Origin: Anniella stebbinsi
Lineage: Eukaryota; Chordata; Lepidosauria; Squamata; Anniellidae
Length of the DNA: 64,000 nt
Direction: 5' to 3'
Assembly: GCA_029215795.1 (NCBI GenBank)
Contig: JARDYH010000004.1
Coordinates: forward strand, 199,316,017 to 199,380,016
The position numbers and the translations under genes were made by a program. The notes under the pieces are model-generated. The model was not told where the DNA came from and searched no databases. It worked only from the letters and a program-made list of their open reading frames with translations. Positions within the stretch are counted from its first letter, which is position 1; every line of letters begins with the position of its first letter. Shown piece by piece: positions 11,569 through 23,355 of this stretch.

Positions 11569-14054
11569 CATGCCTTTTCCCCAATACTGGGACTCAAGGC
11601 GACTTACAACTTAAAACATGTATAGTGAAAACAGAGATATACAAAAAAATTTAAAAAATAAAACATAGTGCAATTTTAAAATATTTAAAACATTTAAAAC
11701 CATTTTAAATACAAATGCTTTTTTAAAAATCCAAACTATAAGCAACACATCTGAAGAGGTCTCAACTACTCCCCAAAGGCCTGCTGAAACAGAAAAGTTT
11801 TAGCCTGCCTTCAAAAGCACACCAAGGAGGGAGCCAGACTAGCTTCCCTGGGAAGGGAGTTCCAGAGTCCTGGGGCAGCCACCGTAAAGGCCCTCTCCCA
11901 CGTTCCCACAAGATGTGCCTGAGATGGTGGTGGGACAGATAGAAGGGCCTCCCCTGAAGACCTCAGGGGACGGGCTGGCTCATAAGGGAGAATACAGTCT
12001 TTCAGATAACCTGGACCCGAGTCATATAGGGTTTTGTAGGTCATAACCAGCACTTTGAATTATGCCCGGAAACAGACTGGAAGCTAGTGGAGCTGTTTTA
12101 ATAAAGCAGTTGTATGCTCCCTGTAGCCAGCCCCAGTCAACAATCTGGCTGCAGCTCTTTGAACCAGCTGAAGTTTCTGAACACTCTTCAAAGGCAGCTC
12201 CACGTAGAGCACATTACAGTAATCCAATTGGGATGTACATAAGAGATGTGTCACCATGTCCAGGTCTGACATCTCAAGGAATGGGCACAGCTGGTACACA
12301 AGCTTTAACTGTGCAAATGCAATCCTGGCCACTGCCAAAACCTGGGCATCCAGGCTCAGGGCTGAATCCAGGAGTACACCCAAGTTGTGAACCTGTGTCT
12401 TCAGGGGGAGTGTAACCCTATCCAGCACAAGCTGAATCCCTATTCTCTGTTCTGCCTTTCAACTGACCAGGAGAACCTCTGACTTGTCTGGATTAAGCCT
12501 CAATTTGTTTGCCCTCATCCAGTCCATTGCTCCCAACAGACACCAGTTTAGGACCAAAACAGCTTCCTGTCATGGCCCCTCCTGAGGAATTTTCATCAGA
12601 GGATGAAGCTGACTCACCCAGGGCTGCAGATTCTTTGCCTCAGAGTCTATCGGAGGCAGCGTCAGAGGAGGAGAGGGACCGTGTGGCAGAGGGGGCAGAG
12701 AAGCTGCAGGAAAGTTATCCTCCTCCACCTCCTGTCTCCACTGAAGAAGTTTCTGAAGGCGAAGAATGTCAGCCACCCAGTCTTCGGCAAAGGAGGTGTC
12801 TAAAGCATGCAGAGTAGGTCTGACCAGCAAGAAGAAGTCTGCGACTGCAGAGATGCGGCACGGTGGATGCTGAGCTTAAATCGCTAAAGCTGAGTAATGA
12901 GGCACAGCTGGGGAGGGGTGAGTTCAGGCTGAGGAGCTGCTTAAAAAGCATCAAAGTGCAAGACGTTTCTCTGCTAGGAACAACCGACATGCAAGCTGCC
13001 TAGCTTCACTACCTACTTCTAGCTCATGGACTTCTACTTTGGATTTTGACTCCGGATTTGGACTTGGCTCGTGAACTTTCTCTCTAGCTCTTGACTTTGG
13101 AATTGGACTTGGCTTGTGGACTCTTTCTCTCTGGCTTTCTCCCTGGCTTTTGGACTTGGTTTGTAGATTCTGGAACTTTGTATTCCTGCCGATAGGAGCT
13201 GGGACGATTCAGCACTTCACGCTTTGCAGGAGTTAATATCTCCTTGCTAAAAACAAACTCAAAGCATTTCTGTTGGCTGCTTTCCCAGAATGGACTGATA
13301 AGAACTCTGCTGGCTGGTTTCCCAGGAAATACCCGGCGAACACGATATTTCCTTGGAATCAGTTGGAAAGGTGCAGAGTTGGGTGTCATCAGCGTACTGG
13401 TGGCACTGCACCCCAAAACTCTGGACAACCTCTCCCAATGGTTTCATGTATATGTTAAATAGCATGGGGGACAAAACAAAACCCTGAGGGACTCCACAGG
13501 CCAATAGCCAGGGAGTTGAACAGGAGTCCCCCTGCACCACCTTTGGGGTTTCCCCTCCAGGAAGTAATGGAGCTAATGTAAAACAGTGCCTCCAAATCCT
13601 ATCCCAGTGAGGCAGCCCAGGAGGATACCATGGTCAATGGTATCAAATGCCACTGAGAAGTCCAGCAGAACCAACTCCCTCTGTCCAGTTCCCAGCGTAA
13701 ATCATCCACCAAGGTGACCAAAGCTGTTTCTGTCCCATAACCAGGTCTGAAACCAGATTGAAATAAATCGAGACAACCCATCTCATCCAGGAATCCCTGG
13801 AGTTGGGAGACCACCACGTGCTACAATACCTTGCCCAGAAATGGAACATTGGAGACTGGCCGGTAATTATCTAATACATTGGGGTTCAAGGAGGCCTTTT
13901 TCAATATAGGTCATACTACCACCTCCTTCAGGCAGGGTGGAACCCTGCCTTGGTGGAGGGCATCATTAACCACTCCGGTCACCCACTCAGCCAGTCCCCC
14001 TTCTGGCTGCTTTTATGAGCCAGGAAGGGCAAGGATCTAGCATACATGTGGTAT
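11569..14054 (-). pseudogene. L2-clade LINE reverse transcriptase, 5'-truncated and interrupted
   Basis: Minus-strand frames match the plus-strand L2 at 34.6-37.6 kb: near 13599-13850 the RT region with FQSGFRPGYGTETAL, near 13390-13540 [20 protein letters not shown] and the YADDTQL catalytic box, then 12084-12428 the post-RT region with HNLGVLLDSALSLDAQV and AAARLLTGAGYREHT, and 11811-12053 the C-terminus. The copy lacks the endonuclease domain and is broken by frameshifts. A 781-bp insertion separates the YADD region from the following domain. The 3' untranslated tail (cgccttgagtcc reversed) ends at the ATT microsatellite. Confidence 0.88.
12568..13348. mobile_element. Probable solo LTR inserted in the L2 copy
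   Basis: Comparison with the intact L2 at 36541-36560 shows L2 sequence stopping after agctt and resuming at ccttggaatc. The insert begins tgtcatggcccc and is flanked by ttcc (12564-12567 and 13349-13352). A TATA-like word (gcttaaaaag) lies near 12940. The 5' end encodes an acidic Ser/Glu-rich open stretch. The right end (cacgatat) is not a canonical CA, so the LTR call is tentative while the insertion itself is clear. Confidence 0.65.
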
Positions 14055-15025
14055 GGCCTCCCAAAATTATCCGATTTGCAGGCATCAAAATTGTGGAAGG
14101 GACATTTCACATAATATATCTGGGTGGGGTGGAATTCTACAACACTTTGGGGGGGATAGTAAAGAAAATTCTCTGAAAATAATAAAGACTGAGCTTAGTT
14201 AACACTAAAGTCAATCTGCCAGTTTAAGAATGATATTAAGACTATGGATGTCATCTGATGAGTGGTTTATTGCACACTTGGTACTGGGCACTCACGGATT
14301 TTTGTGGGTCCTCCTCACGATGTTGTCTGTGTCCTGCATGCCTCCCAGCCCTTTTAGCCTACTTTGCATGACAAAAAAAGACTCTGGTAAATCCGAATTA
14401 TTTTTGAAATGGAATTTGCCACAACAGTAATAATAATAATATATTATTATTATTTATTACCCACCTCTCCCTCTGGTGTCTGCAGGAGAAGCAGCTCAAT
14501 CAAAACAGCCCACTGAATGGGCCATGTGCACATTGTTTACTTCCTCTTTTGAAAGCAGAAATAATGAGGGACAAAAGTGTGGGCAGAGAATCGACAGTAA
14601 GGAAACACATTTTTCCCCCATGTGATGATGCTCTATCTTAAATTGGTTCAACCTCCACAACAATAAGACATGTGAAGCTAAAGCAAAGATTTTAACATAG
14701 GCGCCCAGGATCATTAATGACGTTGTGCAATATTGCATATTGTGTTCACTTACAACTTACCCTACATGCACTCACACTTTTCCTTGTTTTTTCAGGCCCA
14801 AGTCAAGATGGGGAGGATGTTCCATGTTATCCTGGTCCTGAATAACTTTATGAAACATCTGAGCTTTACTGTATTGTTAGTGGAATCCTCCTGGGAATTC
14901 ACCTATGATTGTTTGTTGTTTACCTCAGTAGTTCACAGGATGGGTTACACAGTGGGAGAAATGGAGCCTTCTCTGATGCAATATGGGTGAAAGTGGAACT
15001 GTTGCTAATGACTTGGGGTGTTTTT
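14055..15025. other. No recognised feature
   Basis: Contains short AAT/ATT runs near 14430-14460 and no supported gene or element end. Confidence 0.5.
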
Positions 15026-15110
15026 ATATTTATTTAATTTTGTTTTTATTTACTGCATTTTTATATCGCCCAATAGCCAAAGCTCTCTGGGCGGTTTGGT
15101 GTTTGTGGCC
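15026..15110 (-). mobile_element. LINE 3' tail fragment
   Basis: The words ttttatatcgcccaatagcc and aagctctctgggcggttt match the tail of the minus-strand L2 at 31863-31915. Fragment only. Confidence 0.7.
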
Positions 15111-15290
15111 ATGTTTAATTTGAAAGAAAGATTTAGGGAAATATAGTCTCCTCAGATTTGCATCGTGCCAGGTACAACAACTCCTAAAACAAGCCATAGG
15201 GTGCTTGTTGCCCTCACACAAGCCACCCTGTGGGAATCAGTCTGAGTTTACATGACACAAAAGCCACAATACCTGTCACCTACCAGTTAC

Positions 15291-16620
15291 TAGGGATGTG
15301 CACTGGATCGGACCCGATCCACGATCCGAGTCCGGTCCAGTGGGAAATCGGATAAATTATCCGATTTCCGATCCCGCAGCTGGATCGGCCGATCCAATCC
15401 GAACCGGTCCAAAAAAGCTCCGAACCGGTTCGGCGGATCGGCGGATCGGCGGGCGCCCACTGGCGCCCACCGCCGCTTCCATTGGTGGGCGCCAGCGGGC
15501 GCCCGCCGATGAAAGTGGACAGCGGGGGGGGGAGGAGGGGGGCACTTACCTTCTCGGCCCGGTGGCTCCCGTCTGGCGCCGGCGCCTACTACTACTAGCA
15601 GGCTCCGCGGCCTGCTCTAGGGTGGCGCGCCGGGTGATGTCATCACCCGGCGCGCTACTCTAGAGCAGGCCGCGGAGCCTGCTGGTAGTAGTAGGCGCCG
15701 GCGCCGGACGGGAGCCACCGGGCCGGGAAGGTAAGGAGGGGGTGCGTGGAGGGGAGGAGGGGGCGCGCGGAGGGGGGAGGGGGGAGGGGGGCCCTTACCT
15801 GCCCGGCCCGGCGGCTCCCGTCCGGCGCCGGCGCCTACTACTCCCAGCAGGCTCCGCGGCCTGCTCTAGGATGGCGCGCCGGGTGATGTCATCACCCGGC
15901 GTGCTACTCTAGAGCAGGCCGCGGAGCCTGCTGGAAGTAGTAGGCGCCGGCGCCGGACGGGAGCCGCCGGGCCGGAAAGGTAAGGAGGGGGTGCGTGGAG
16001 GGGAGGAGGGGGCGCGCGGAGGGGGGAGGGGGGAGGGGGGCCCTTACCTGCCCGGCCCGGCGGCTCCCGTCCGGCGCCGGCGCCTACTACTCCCAGCAGG
16101 CTCCGCGGCCTGCTCTAGGATGGCGCGCCGGGTGATGTCATCACCCGGCGCGCTACTCGAGAGTAGGCCGCGGAGCCCGCTGGTAGTAGCCGCCGGCGCC
16201 GGACGGGCCGAGAAGGTAAGTAGTGGCGGGGAAGGGGGCTTACCCCCCCCGGAGCCGTCCGCTTCTATCCGCTGGCGCCCGCGGGCGCCAGCGGATGGAA
16301 GCGGGCGGCCCCAGGGGGGGTAGGGAGCGCGGGGGAGGGGGTTTACCTGCCGGGGCCGTCCACAGCGGACGGCCCCGGGGGGGGAGGGAGTTAGGCCCCC
16401 CCTTACCCACCCGCCGCCATGTTTTCCTCATAGACTTGCATTGCAATGCAAGTCTATGGGGAAAAAAATGGCGGCCGATCCAAAAATGTACGATTTTTGG
16501 GTCGGGATCGGACTCGATCCGGTCCGGGGGGCCTCCGATTTTGTCCGAACCGGTCCGGGACAAAATTGGAGGTCCCGATCCGGGTCCCGATCCGATCCGG
16601 GGGGTCCGTGCACACCCCTA
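15291..16620. mobile_element. GC-rich non-autonomous hAT derivative, 1330 bp
   Basis: Termini tagggatgtgcac and gtgcacaccccta are inverted repeats, flanked by ccagttac on both sides (15283-15290 and 16621-16628), a perfect 8-bp duplication. Subterminal sequence carries repeated gatccgatcc/ggatcgg words. The interior is extremely GC-rich and contains three tandem hairpins. The long apparent reading frames (Pro/Arg/Gly-rich, both strands) follow from base composition and symmetry. Confidence 0.93.
15545..16220. repeat. Three tandem long hairpins, period about 249 bp
   Basis: Hairpins at 15545-15735, 15794-15984 and 16043-16220 each start cttacct, run through ggcgccggcgcctacta and ccgcggcctgctctag to a centre gggtgatgtcatcaccc, and return as the inverse to aaggtaag. 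The first two arms are nearly perfect over about 90 bp. Spacers are G-rich (ggaggggggagggggg). Confidence 0.9.
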
Positions 16621-16628
16621 CCAGTTAC

Positions 16629-18615
16629 TGCCAGTTCAGAGCCCATTGGTATATTTATGGTTAGGATTTATTCATTTATTTCTACCGCAATGTACGTTAC
16701 TTTCCTTTAGACTTACTTATGTTGAACCTCATTTGCCATTTTGTTGCTCATTCACTCTGATTGTACTGGCCTTACAACTTCATCCCTCCTTCATTGTAGC
16801 TGGACCACACCATTTTATAAGGTACAATTAATGACCACCTGGACTGAGCTGGTCATCTTTTCTTGTCACATATTATTAACCAGAAGGGGCAAACAAATCC
16901 TGCACTCTTTCAAGCATGGCCACATCTTCAGGCCTCAACAATAGGAATTCATCCAATAAAACTGGAAAAGATGGTGCTCTGATCACATCCCATGGCTGAA
17001 CTTCAGAACTTGTGGCATCTCACAAGGTGAATTTGAAAGGATGAATAGAAAGCAGCAGCTTCTTCTTCTTCTTCTTCTTCTTCTTCTTCTTCTTCTTGGG
17101 TACAAAATTGGAAAGGATTTCAACTAGTCTCAAGGATAGAAATATAATTCAAGATTATAATCAAAATTGAAATATTTAATAAGGATATTAAATTATATGA
17201 GGGTAAAAATGTAATAAAAGTAAATGAAAAGTCCTGTACAAGTAACCACATTGAAAGCATAATTACAGCTTGGGGAACATTATTAAAAACCTTTTAACTA
17301 GGGAGAAGTAAAATGCAACAATATTGTTCTTATGGTTTCTGCAGAATTTCCAGACACTCAGCTAGATTTCACTTATTTTGCACCCACATTGTGTGTACTA
17401 ATGTGCATATGATGAAATGAAACTGTGATTGAATTGTGTGGACGTCCAATTTGGACACATTTATTGTGGAGCAGGAGAAGGAACTTATTAGAACCAATCA
17501 GAAGCCATCAAATCTGGTTCTCACATACTTTCTTGAATTTCATTTTGGGTGAACATGGTGCTCTCACTATTTTTAACTATAAGATTAGTAGAGTAATGGG
17601 AGAAGTTGCTTAACATTGTTGTGGAATTTCTATCACTGGAGGTCTTTATTAGAAGTTGAATGTAGTGGTGGCAACCCTTCTTGAGAATCATGTTGAAAGT
17701 CAAACCCAAACTAAGAATACAACTCTAGTGTGAACTATGAGAATGTTTGCATCATGTCTTGCATAGCTGTGGTGATGCCTCTACAGGTCTAGAGAGAACG
17801 CTTCAACATAGCAGGAAGAACATCCATGAGTTTCACAGTCTCCAATCAACCGACTGACAGGTTGACTGCATAGGTTAATAGACTGATTCCTTTAGATAGA
17901 AAGATTGATTGGAGCACCACTTAAGAACGCTCCCAGCCATATGCACAAGGTTGTTCAGTATAGGTAACAATACATAGCTCTAAGCAATATTCCAACTTCT
18001 ATTAAAGGGTTGGACAGAGGAAGATCTGTGCAATACTGAATATTTTAAAATCTCAAGTTGCAAGTTTTCCTTCTTAAATAAAGAAAACTTTATAAATAGA
18101 TCTTTGAAGTTAGACCACCTTAGGTTCAGTGTGACCTCAATTTAATTATGGCATTTGAAATAAGAGGATGTATTAATGTAGTGAAACATTCTAGCCATGT
18201 GCCATTTTTTTTAAAGAAAAAAATAATTCACCACAATTCATCCATTCATTTGCCAGCAACTAATGTCAATGTAATCACCTACTGTATTGGACCCCACCAC
18301 CACCACCACACACACACACAGTTATTGTACATTTGATGTCATTAGTATTCATGTATAGCATTCAAATAACAGATGACTGTCTTTAATTTAATTTTGGAGC
18401 TGAGAGAAGGTTTTTAAAAGTGTAAACTTTAATAAATTTTGAACATTGGAAAGTTTAGTACTGCAAGGTTCTGACATGACATGAATAGTAAAGCATGAGG
18501 AAAAAGGGTATTTGGCAAGTTAGCCGCAAACCATTACTACTGTCATTCCCATTAATCTGACACAGTATGCAGATTCTCTGTCTCCTGGAAAACTCTGCAA
18601 ACTACAAGAGGCTTA
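16629..18615. other. No recognised gene; AT-rich
   Basis: Holds a (CTT)n run at 17059-17097 and a CAC/CA-rich run near 18295-18320. Short open frames have no recognisable domain. Confidence 0.5.
17059..17097. repeat. (CTT)n microsatellite
   Basis: Thirteen CTT units. Confidence 0.97.
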
Positions 18616-18618
18616 AGC

Positions 18619-18705
18619 TGCAGTCCAATTCACACTTACCAGGGAGTGAATCCCATTGAACTCAATAGTGCTTACTTCTGAGAAATCATTGGCAGGATTA
18701 CACTG
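18619..18705. repeat. Short palindromic interspersed repeat
   Basis: Same family as 7371-7459: acttaccagggagtgaatcc, cattgaactcaat centre, gtgcttacttctgag arm. It lies immediately left of the hAT derivative's target duplication. Confidence 0.7.
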
Positions 18706-19183
18706 TTATTAAATCTAGGGATGTGCATCGTATCAGACCCCATACCCCATACCGATATAAATCAGTGGAAATCGGGCATCCCATGTCCAATTCCGATGCT
18801 GGCCACAGGAGCTCTGACTTCTCCTGATCTGATTTTTTTCAATCTGATTAATATCAGAAAAAAATGGAAAATCAGGCCTCCATTTTATGTGTTTTTGCCA
18901 TAGGCTTGCATTGGGGGAAAGAAAGCTTTCCCCCAATGCCAGTCTATGGGGAAAACATGGTGGTGAGTGATTGGAGACCTCCCTCCCCCCACTTGTGCTC
19001 CTTACCTGCTGCCTCCTCGCTAGTACGGATGCAGCAGGTAAGGAGCACAAGTGGAGGGAGGGGGAGGGGGGAGGTCCCCCCTTGCCTGCCACCATCCCAC
19101 GCTGCCATCCGCTGCTTCCATCTACTGAGAATTAGGCTTTGCAGCCTGCTTCTCAGTAGAGTGACGACGAGCCGGGTGATGAC

Positions 19184-19581
19184 TGTTAAGGTCTGAAAAA
19201 TTAAATCTGCAGAAGAGCCTGGAAGGCAGAGGTGACATCATTTATCTGCAGCTGTGGCAGATAAGCAGAGGGAGCCAAAAGATAGGAGAGTGTGAAGATA
19301 AAGCTAATTGTCTCCTTAATTGTTTTATAGACTGATGCAATGTATGTGCAACAGGCTATGTAAAAATGTATAAATATGTTACTATCTATTTGGTTGATGT
19401 TGGTTGATGTGGAAGGATGTGTAATGGAGGTGCTGTGCAATTTTTTACTAAAAGCGTTTGAAAAGACATTCTACATGTGTGAGTCATTTCCTTCAAGGTT
19501 GCTTTCTGGAGAGAACAAGAGGAGCTGAACCGGAGTCTGAAAGCTGAGAATCTGCTGGAGAGAGATTTCTATTCCCTTACA
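19184..19581. mobile_element. Solo LTR, 398 bp, without target duplication
   Basis: Begins tgttaagg and ends cccttaca, short inverted termini with TG...CA as in LTRs. A TATA-like word tgtataaatatg lies at about 19368. Flanking five bases differ (atgac left, atcgg right), and the sequence on either side is from two different points of the same hAT derivative. No internal retroviral or Gypsy-like coding region is present, so its superfamily is undetermined. Confidence 0.7.
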
Positions 19582-20316
19582 ATCGGTGGAAATCGGGCAT
19601 CCGATGTCCGATTCCGATGCTGGCCACAGGAGGTCTGACTTCTCCTGATCTGATTTTTTTCAATCTGATTAATATTGGGCCTCAATTTTATGTGTTTTTG
19701 CCATAGGCTTGCATTGGGGAAAAGAAAGCTTTCCCCCAATGCCAGTCTATGGGGAAAACATGGTGGTGGGTGACTGGAGACCTCCCTCCCTCCCTCCCTC
19801 CCTCCCCCACTTATGCTCCTTATCTGCTGCCTCCTCACTGCTGCCCGCTCCATTGTGGAACAGGCCGCAAGGCCTGTTTATCAGTAGTATGGATGCAGCG
19901 GATGGCAGCGAATGCAAGTGGAGGGAGGGGGAAGGGGAGGTCCCCCCTTGCCTGCCACCGTCTCGCGCTGCCGTCCGCTGCTTCCATCTACTGAGAATTA
20001 GGCTTTGCGGCCTGCTTCTCAGTAGAGTGACGACGCGCCGGGTGATGACATCACCCGGCGCGTTATCGCTCTACTGAGAACCAGGCCGCAAAGCCTAATT
20101 AGCAGTAGTCAGAAGCAGTGGACGGTAGCGTGGGATGGCAGAAGGTAAGGAGCATGAGTTGGGGGAGGGCTGGCATTTTAGGTGTTTTCCCCATAGACTT
20201 CCAATTTTGTATCGGTATTGAATCGGATCTGATAACACGGACCTCTGATTTTTCCGATCCGACATTTTACAAAATCTGAAGTTCCGATTCCGATACGATT
20301 TTTGGGGTCTGTGCAG

Positions 20317-21195
20317 TAGGGATGTGTATCGTATCATTAAAATGTATGATAACAATATGATAGGGTCGTTATCATGCATGTGTTTAATGATGATGATACG
20401 ATACAAAAACCTACAATAATCATCGGAGATGATAATTTTTGGGTGATTTTATCGTTTTATCGGACTGCCATATAAATATACTTATAACTTCTGTATTTTA
20501 AAAGTTAGAGGCTTGAAACTTGGTCACAGTGCTTATGGGGTATGCCTAAGTATATGTCTAAAATTTGAGATCAATCCCTCCAACCCTCGATTTTATATGA
20601 ATTTTTTAAAGATAGTTTCCATTCTGACAGGTCTGAATGAACGCACGTGGTGAGCTGTCATTCTGATCTGTCAGAACTGAAATGATCTTTAATAAATTCA
20701 TATAAAATCAAGGGTTGGAGGGATCGATCTCAAATTTGGCACATATGTGTTGCAACATGTGCTACACAGATGTGCCAAATTTGAGATCGATCCTTCCAAC
20801 CTTTGATTTTATATGAATTTATTAAAGATCATTTCAGTTTTGACAGATCAGAATGACAGCTCGCCACATACGTTCATTCAGACCTGTCAGAACGGAAACA
20901 ATCTTTAAAAAATTCATATAAAATCGAAGGTTGGAGAGATTGATCTCAAATTTCATACACATGCTCAGGCATACCCCATAAGCACTGTGACCAAGTTTCA
21001 AGCCTCTAACTTTTAAAATACAGACGTTATAGACATTTTATTCTCTAAAAATAGGGATGCAAAAATATCATTTTTTCACAATAATTATCGTGAAGACGAT
21101 ACAGTTCACCAACAATATGAATGAAGACGATAATTTTTGTGGTCTGAAATGATGATAATGATAAACAACAATATTTTTTGGCGTGCACACCCCTA
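20317..21195. mobile_element. Nested hAT derivative, nearly one palindrome
   Basis: Starts tagggatgtgtatcgtatc and ends gtgcacaccccta. The interior 20455-21045 folds back on itself around about 20748 (gaaacttggtcacagtgctt against aagcactgtgaccaagtttc; tcataccccataagcact against its inverse). The word acttggtcacagtgc is shared with the left ends of the autonomous copies at 328 and 40102. Flanks ctgtgcag and ctgtgtgt match poorly (five of eight). Confidence 0.85.
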
Positions 21196-21214
21196 CTGTG
21201 TGTGCACATCCCTA

Positions 21215-22689
21215 ATTAAATAGTTAAAATGGCTACATGATCCTGCTCTCACCCAATATAGTACCCAAGGTTTAAGGTGAACCTGGGAAAATATCTATTG
21301 CAGTGATGGAGAGAGGTGGCTGTTGGGATAGAGAATTGCATTGCTTTCCCTGTCAGTTAGGACTGGACCATATATTATCAAGCAGTGCTGGAGGTCAATG
21401 GTTAAGAATTTTGTTTCAATTTGGTTTTGATGCGAATCTAACAAAATGCACAATGTTCTGCACATCTGGGGCAAAAAGAACTAGCAATTAAAAACAAATC
21501 AAATGTGGGAAAATCCTGAAGTGATAGATTCACCCATCCAGGCTCAGAGCTTTGAGTGCTCTGCTCTCTAAAGTCTGGCTTTGAGTCCCTGTGTATTCAG
21601 TCATGTAAGTGCTTAATTACGATCAATACCTCTGTTTTCTGAGAGGTTCCTCATCTTTATTAGATAACTAGCTGATATGCCCAGCATTGCTCAGGTCCAT
21701 GAATAATGTTTATAACATTTTTTTTTCAGTTTGGTTGAGTTAGTAAATTTAGGGTGACCATCTGACTAGAAATGCCCAGACATGTCCAGAAATGATGTCC
21801 ATTTGGGCAGTCCGGCCGGTTTTCTCCAAATGTACTGAAATGTCTGGGAAAACGGACCATCTCCAAGTCTCCCGGAAGTCTGGGAGGTCTGTCTGGGCCC
21901 TTTTTGGTCACTGTGACATTTTCCAAGGCCTGGATCATCAAGAGGGAGGGGTGGGGGTGAAAGAGCGCTCCCAGCCCCTCCCTCTTGATGATCCAGGCAT
22001 TTATTTTGGTTGCCGCAGTGAGTGACGTCATCCAATTTAAGCCCAGATTGCCAAGGAGGGTGTTTCCAGACTGCTCCCAGTTCCTGCCCTCACCGTCTTG
22101 GTGGTCTGCAGCCTGCCACAAGGTTGGTCTCCATCCCCATCAACAGCACAGCTGGGTGGCACTGGCCAAAAACACTGGCCAAAAGCAGGGAGGGGAAAGA
22201 GCATTTCTCCACTGGGTTTTTTCCTGCCCTTTGCTGCTTATTAGACTAATTTCTTAGAATATTAAGGCATTGCTAGGGATGTCCATTTATATTGCATTTT
22301 TTAAAATCAATATGAAGAGAAGGACACCTGTTCTCACATAAGAATGCAATTCTCCCTGATGCTTCCAGTTTCTTTATCAAGGGTAGAAATTATCGTGCCA
22401 TAGCAATTCTGTTTTACCCTTACGCATTTAATGCAGATGCCATTCTTGCTTTGTTCTTAGATGGATTGTATTGGAAATGCCCCATTAAAGATGAATAACT
22501 GTTGTACCCAGAATCACATCTAGGAGCTACATGCAGAGCTTAATTGGTGCCAGGGCTCAGCCCAACATTTGTAGTGAAAATGCCCCTGAGCATCTGAAAA
22601 GTTTATTTCCTTCACCATTGGATAGCTACAAAAGTGCCCCAGGTCTCAACAATTAGAGGGAGGACCTCTAAATCAAAGGGTGGTGCAAG
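21215..22689. other. Intergenic region with one possible MITE
   Basis: At 21751 the word tagggtgaccat resembles a MITE terminus; 21930-22000 contains a 20-bp-scale inverted repeat (ggatcatcaagagggagggg against its complement). No right terminus was found and no gene is supported; the frames in 21726-22257 are mirror images created by that palindrome. Confidence 0.45.
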
Positions 22690-22825
22690 GGTAGGCAACT
22701 TGTATACCTCCAGATTTTTTTGGCCTATAAACCCCATCAGCCCTAGCCAGTATAGCCAATGGTGAGAGATGATGGGATTTGTAGGTCAAAACATGTAAAC
22801 GGCCACATGTTGCCCACCCCTGTCA
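22690..22825. mobile_element. Palindromic MITE (GTAGTC/GACTAC type), diverged
   Basis: Arms ggtaggcaact and ttgcccacccct, with ccatcagccctagccag and gatgatgggatttgtagg in the interior. It is a diverged relative of the clearer copy at 39830-39962. Confidence 0.65.
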
Positions 22826-23228
22826 TTTCTCATTCTAGCTTACATGCATTGTTCCTCCCAGGTGTAGATATGGCAGGAAGATATGATTGACTAGGGTTCC
22901 AAAGAGCAGTTTACAAGATATGTACATGGTGAAATAGATGTACATACCCACTTCAAAAGTGATGATGTGCTCTATGTGTACTATATGATTGTGAAGAAAT
23001 GAATGGAAAACTATGAGGAGGACGTTCCTCCCTCCTTGCCAATCAAATGTTCTCCATCAAGTCCATGTCAGGAAAGTCTGGCTATAGGCCTAATGAGCTG
23101 TCTATTACCTCGGGATGTAATTATTCCCATTCCTCACCACCACACACATCATGCTTTGTGGAACCATTACAGGACAAATGTACAGTCTCTACTGATAGGG
23201 CTGCCCACATCCAGCCTTGAGAAAACTC

Positions 23229-23355
23229 CCAGGCAGGATCACTACTGCTTTAAAACAGTTTATAATAGTAGTGACAACTGTTGAGGCCCAGGACACACTC
23301 CATATAAAGTTTTCAAACCGTTTTCAAAGTGTCATATCCTGCTTGGTGTAGATTT
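23229..23355. mobile_element. Palindromic MITE fragment
   Basis: Shares caactgttgaggcccaggacac and agtgtcatatcctgcttggt with the inverted-repeat element at 52175-52321. No coding potential. Confidence 0.6.

Larger units (their letters stand above)
18716..21214. mobile_element. Composite hAT derivative with two nested insertions
   Basis: Starts tagggatgtgcatcg and ends gtgcacatcccta; flanks attaaatc (18708-18715) and attaaata (21215-21222) match at seven of eight bases. Inside are a 398-bp solo LTR (19184-19581) and a second hAT derivative (20317-21195). The part before the LTR (18716-19183) and the part after it (from 19582) overlap: the segment tggaaatcgggcatcc onward is present in both, so the element is a chimaera or local duplication around the LTR. 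Confidence 0.85.

Noticed and set aside
11275..11625. 116-aa frame ending in a long poly-Tyr stretch
   Set aside because: The Tyr run is the ATT microsatellite at 11511-11568.
12509..12817. 102-aa acidic Ser/Glu-rich frame as a host gene
   Set aside because: It begins in L2 sequence and runs into the 781-bp insertion, so it crosses an element boundary.
15298..16831. Several frames of 110-202 aa on both strands in the GC-rich block
   Set aside because: Base composition and hairpin symmetry remove stop codons; the frames are Pro/Arg/Gly-rich, lie inside a non-autonomous transposon and show no domain.
21726..22257. Overlapping plus and minus frames of 75-131 aa
   Set aside because: They mirror each other through the palindrome at 21930-22000 and have no recognised domain.
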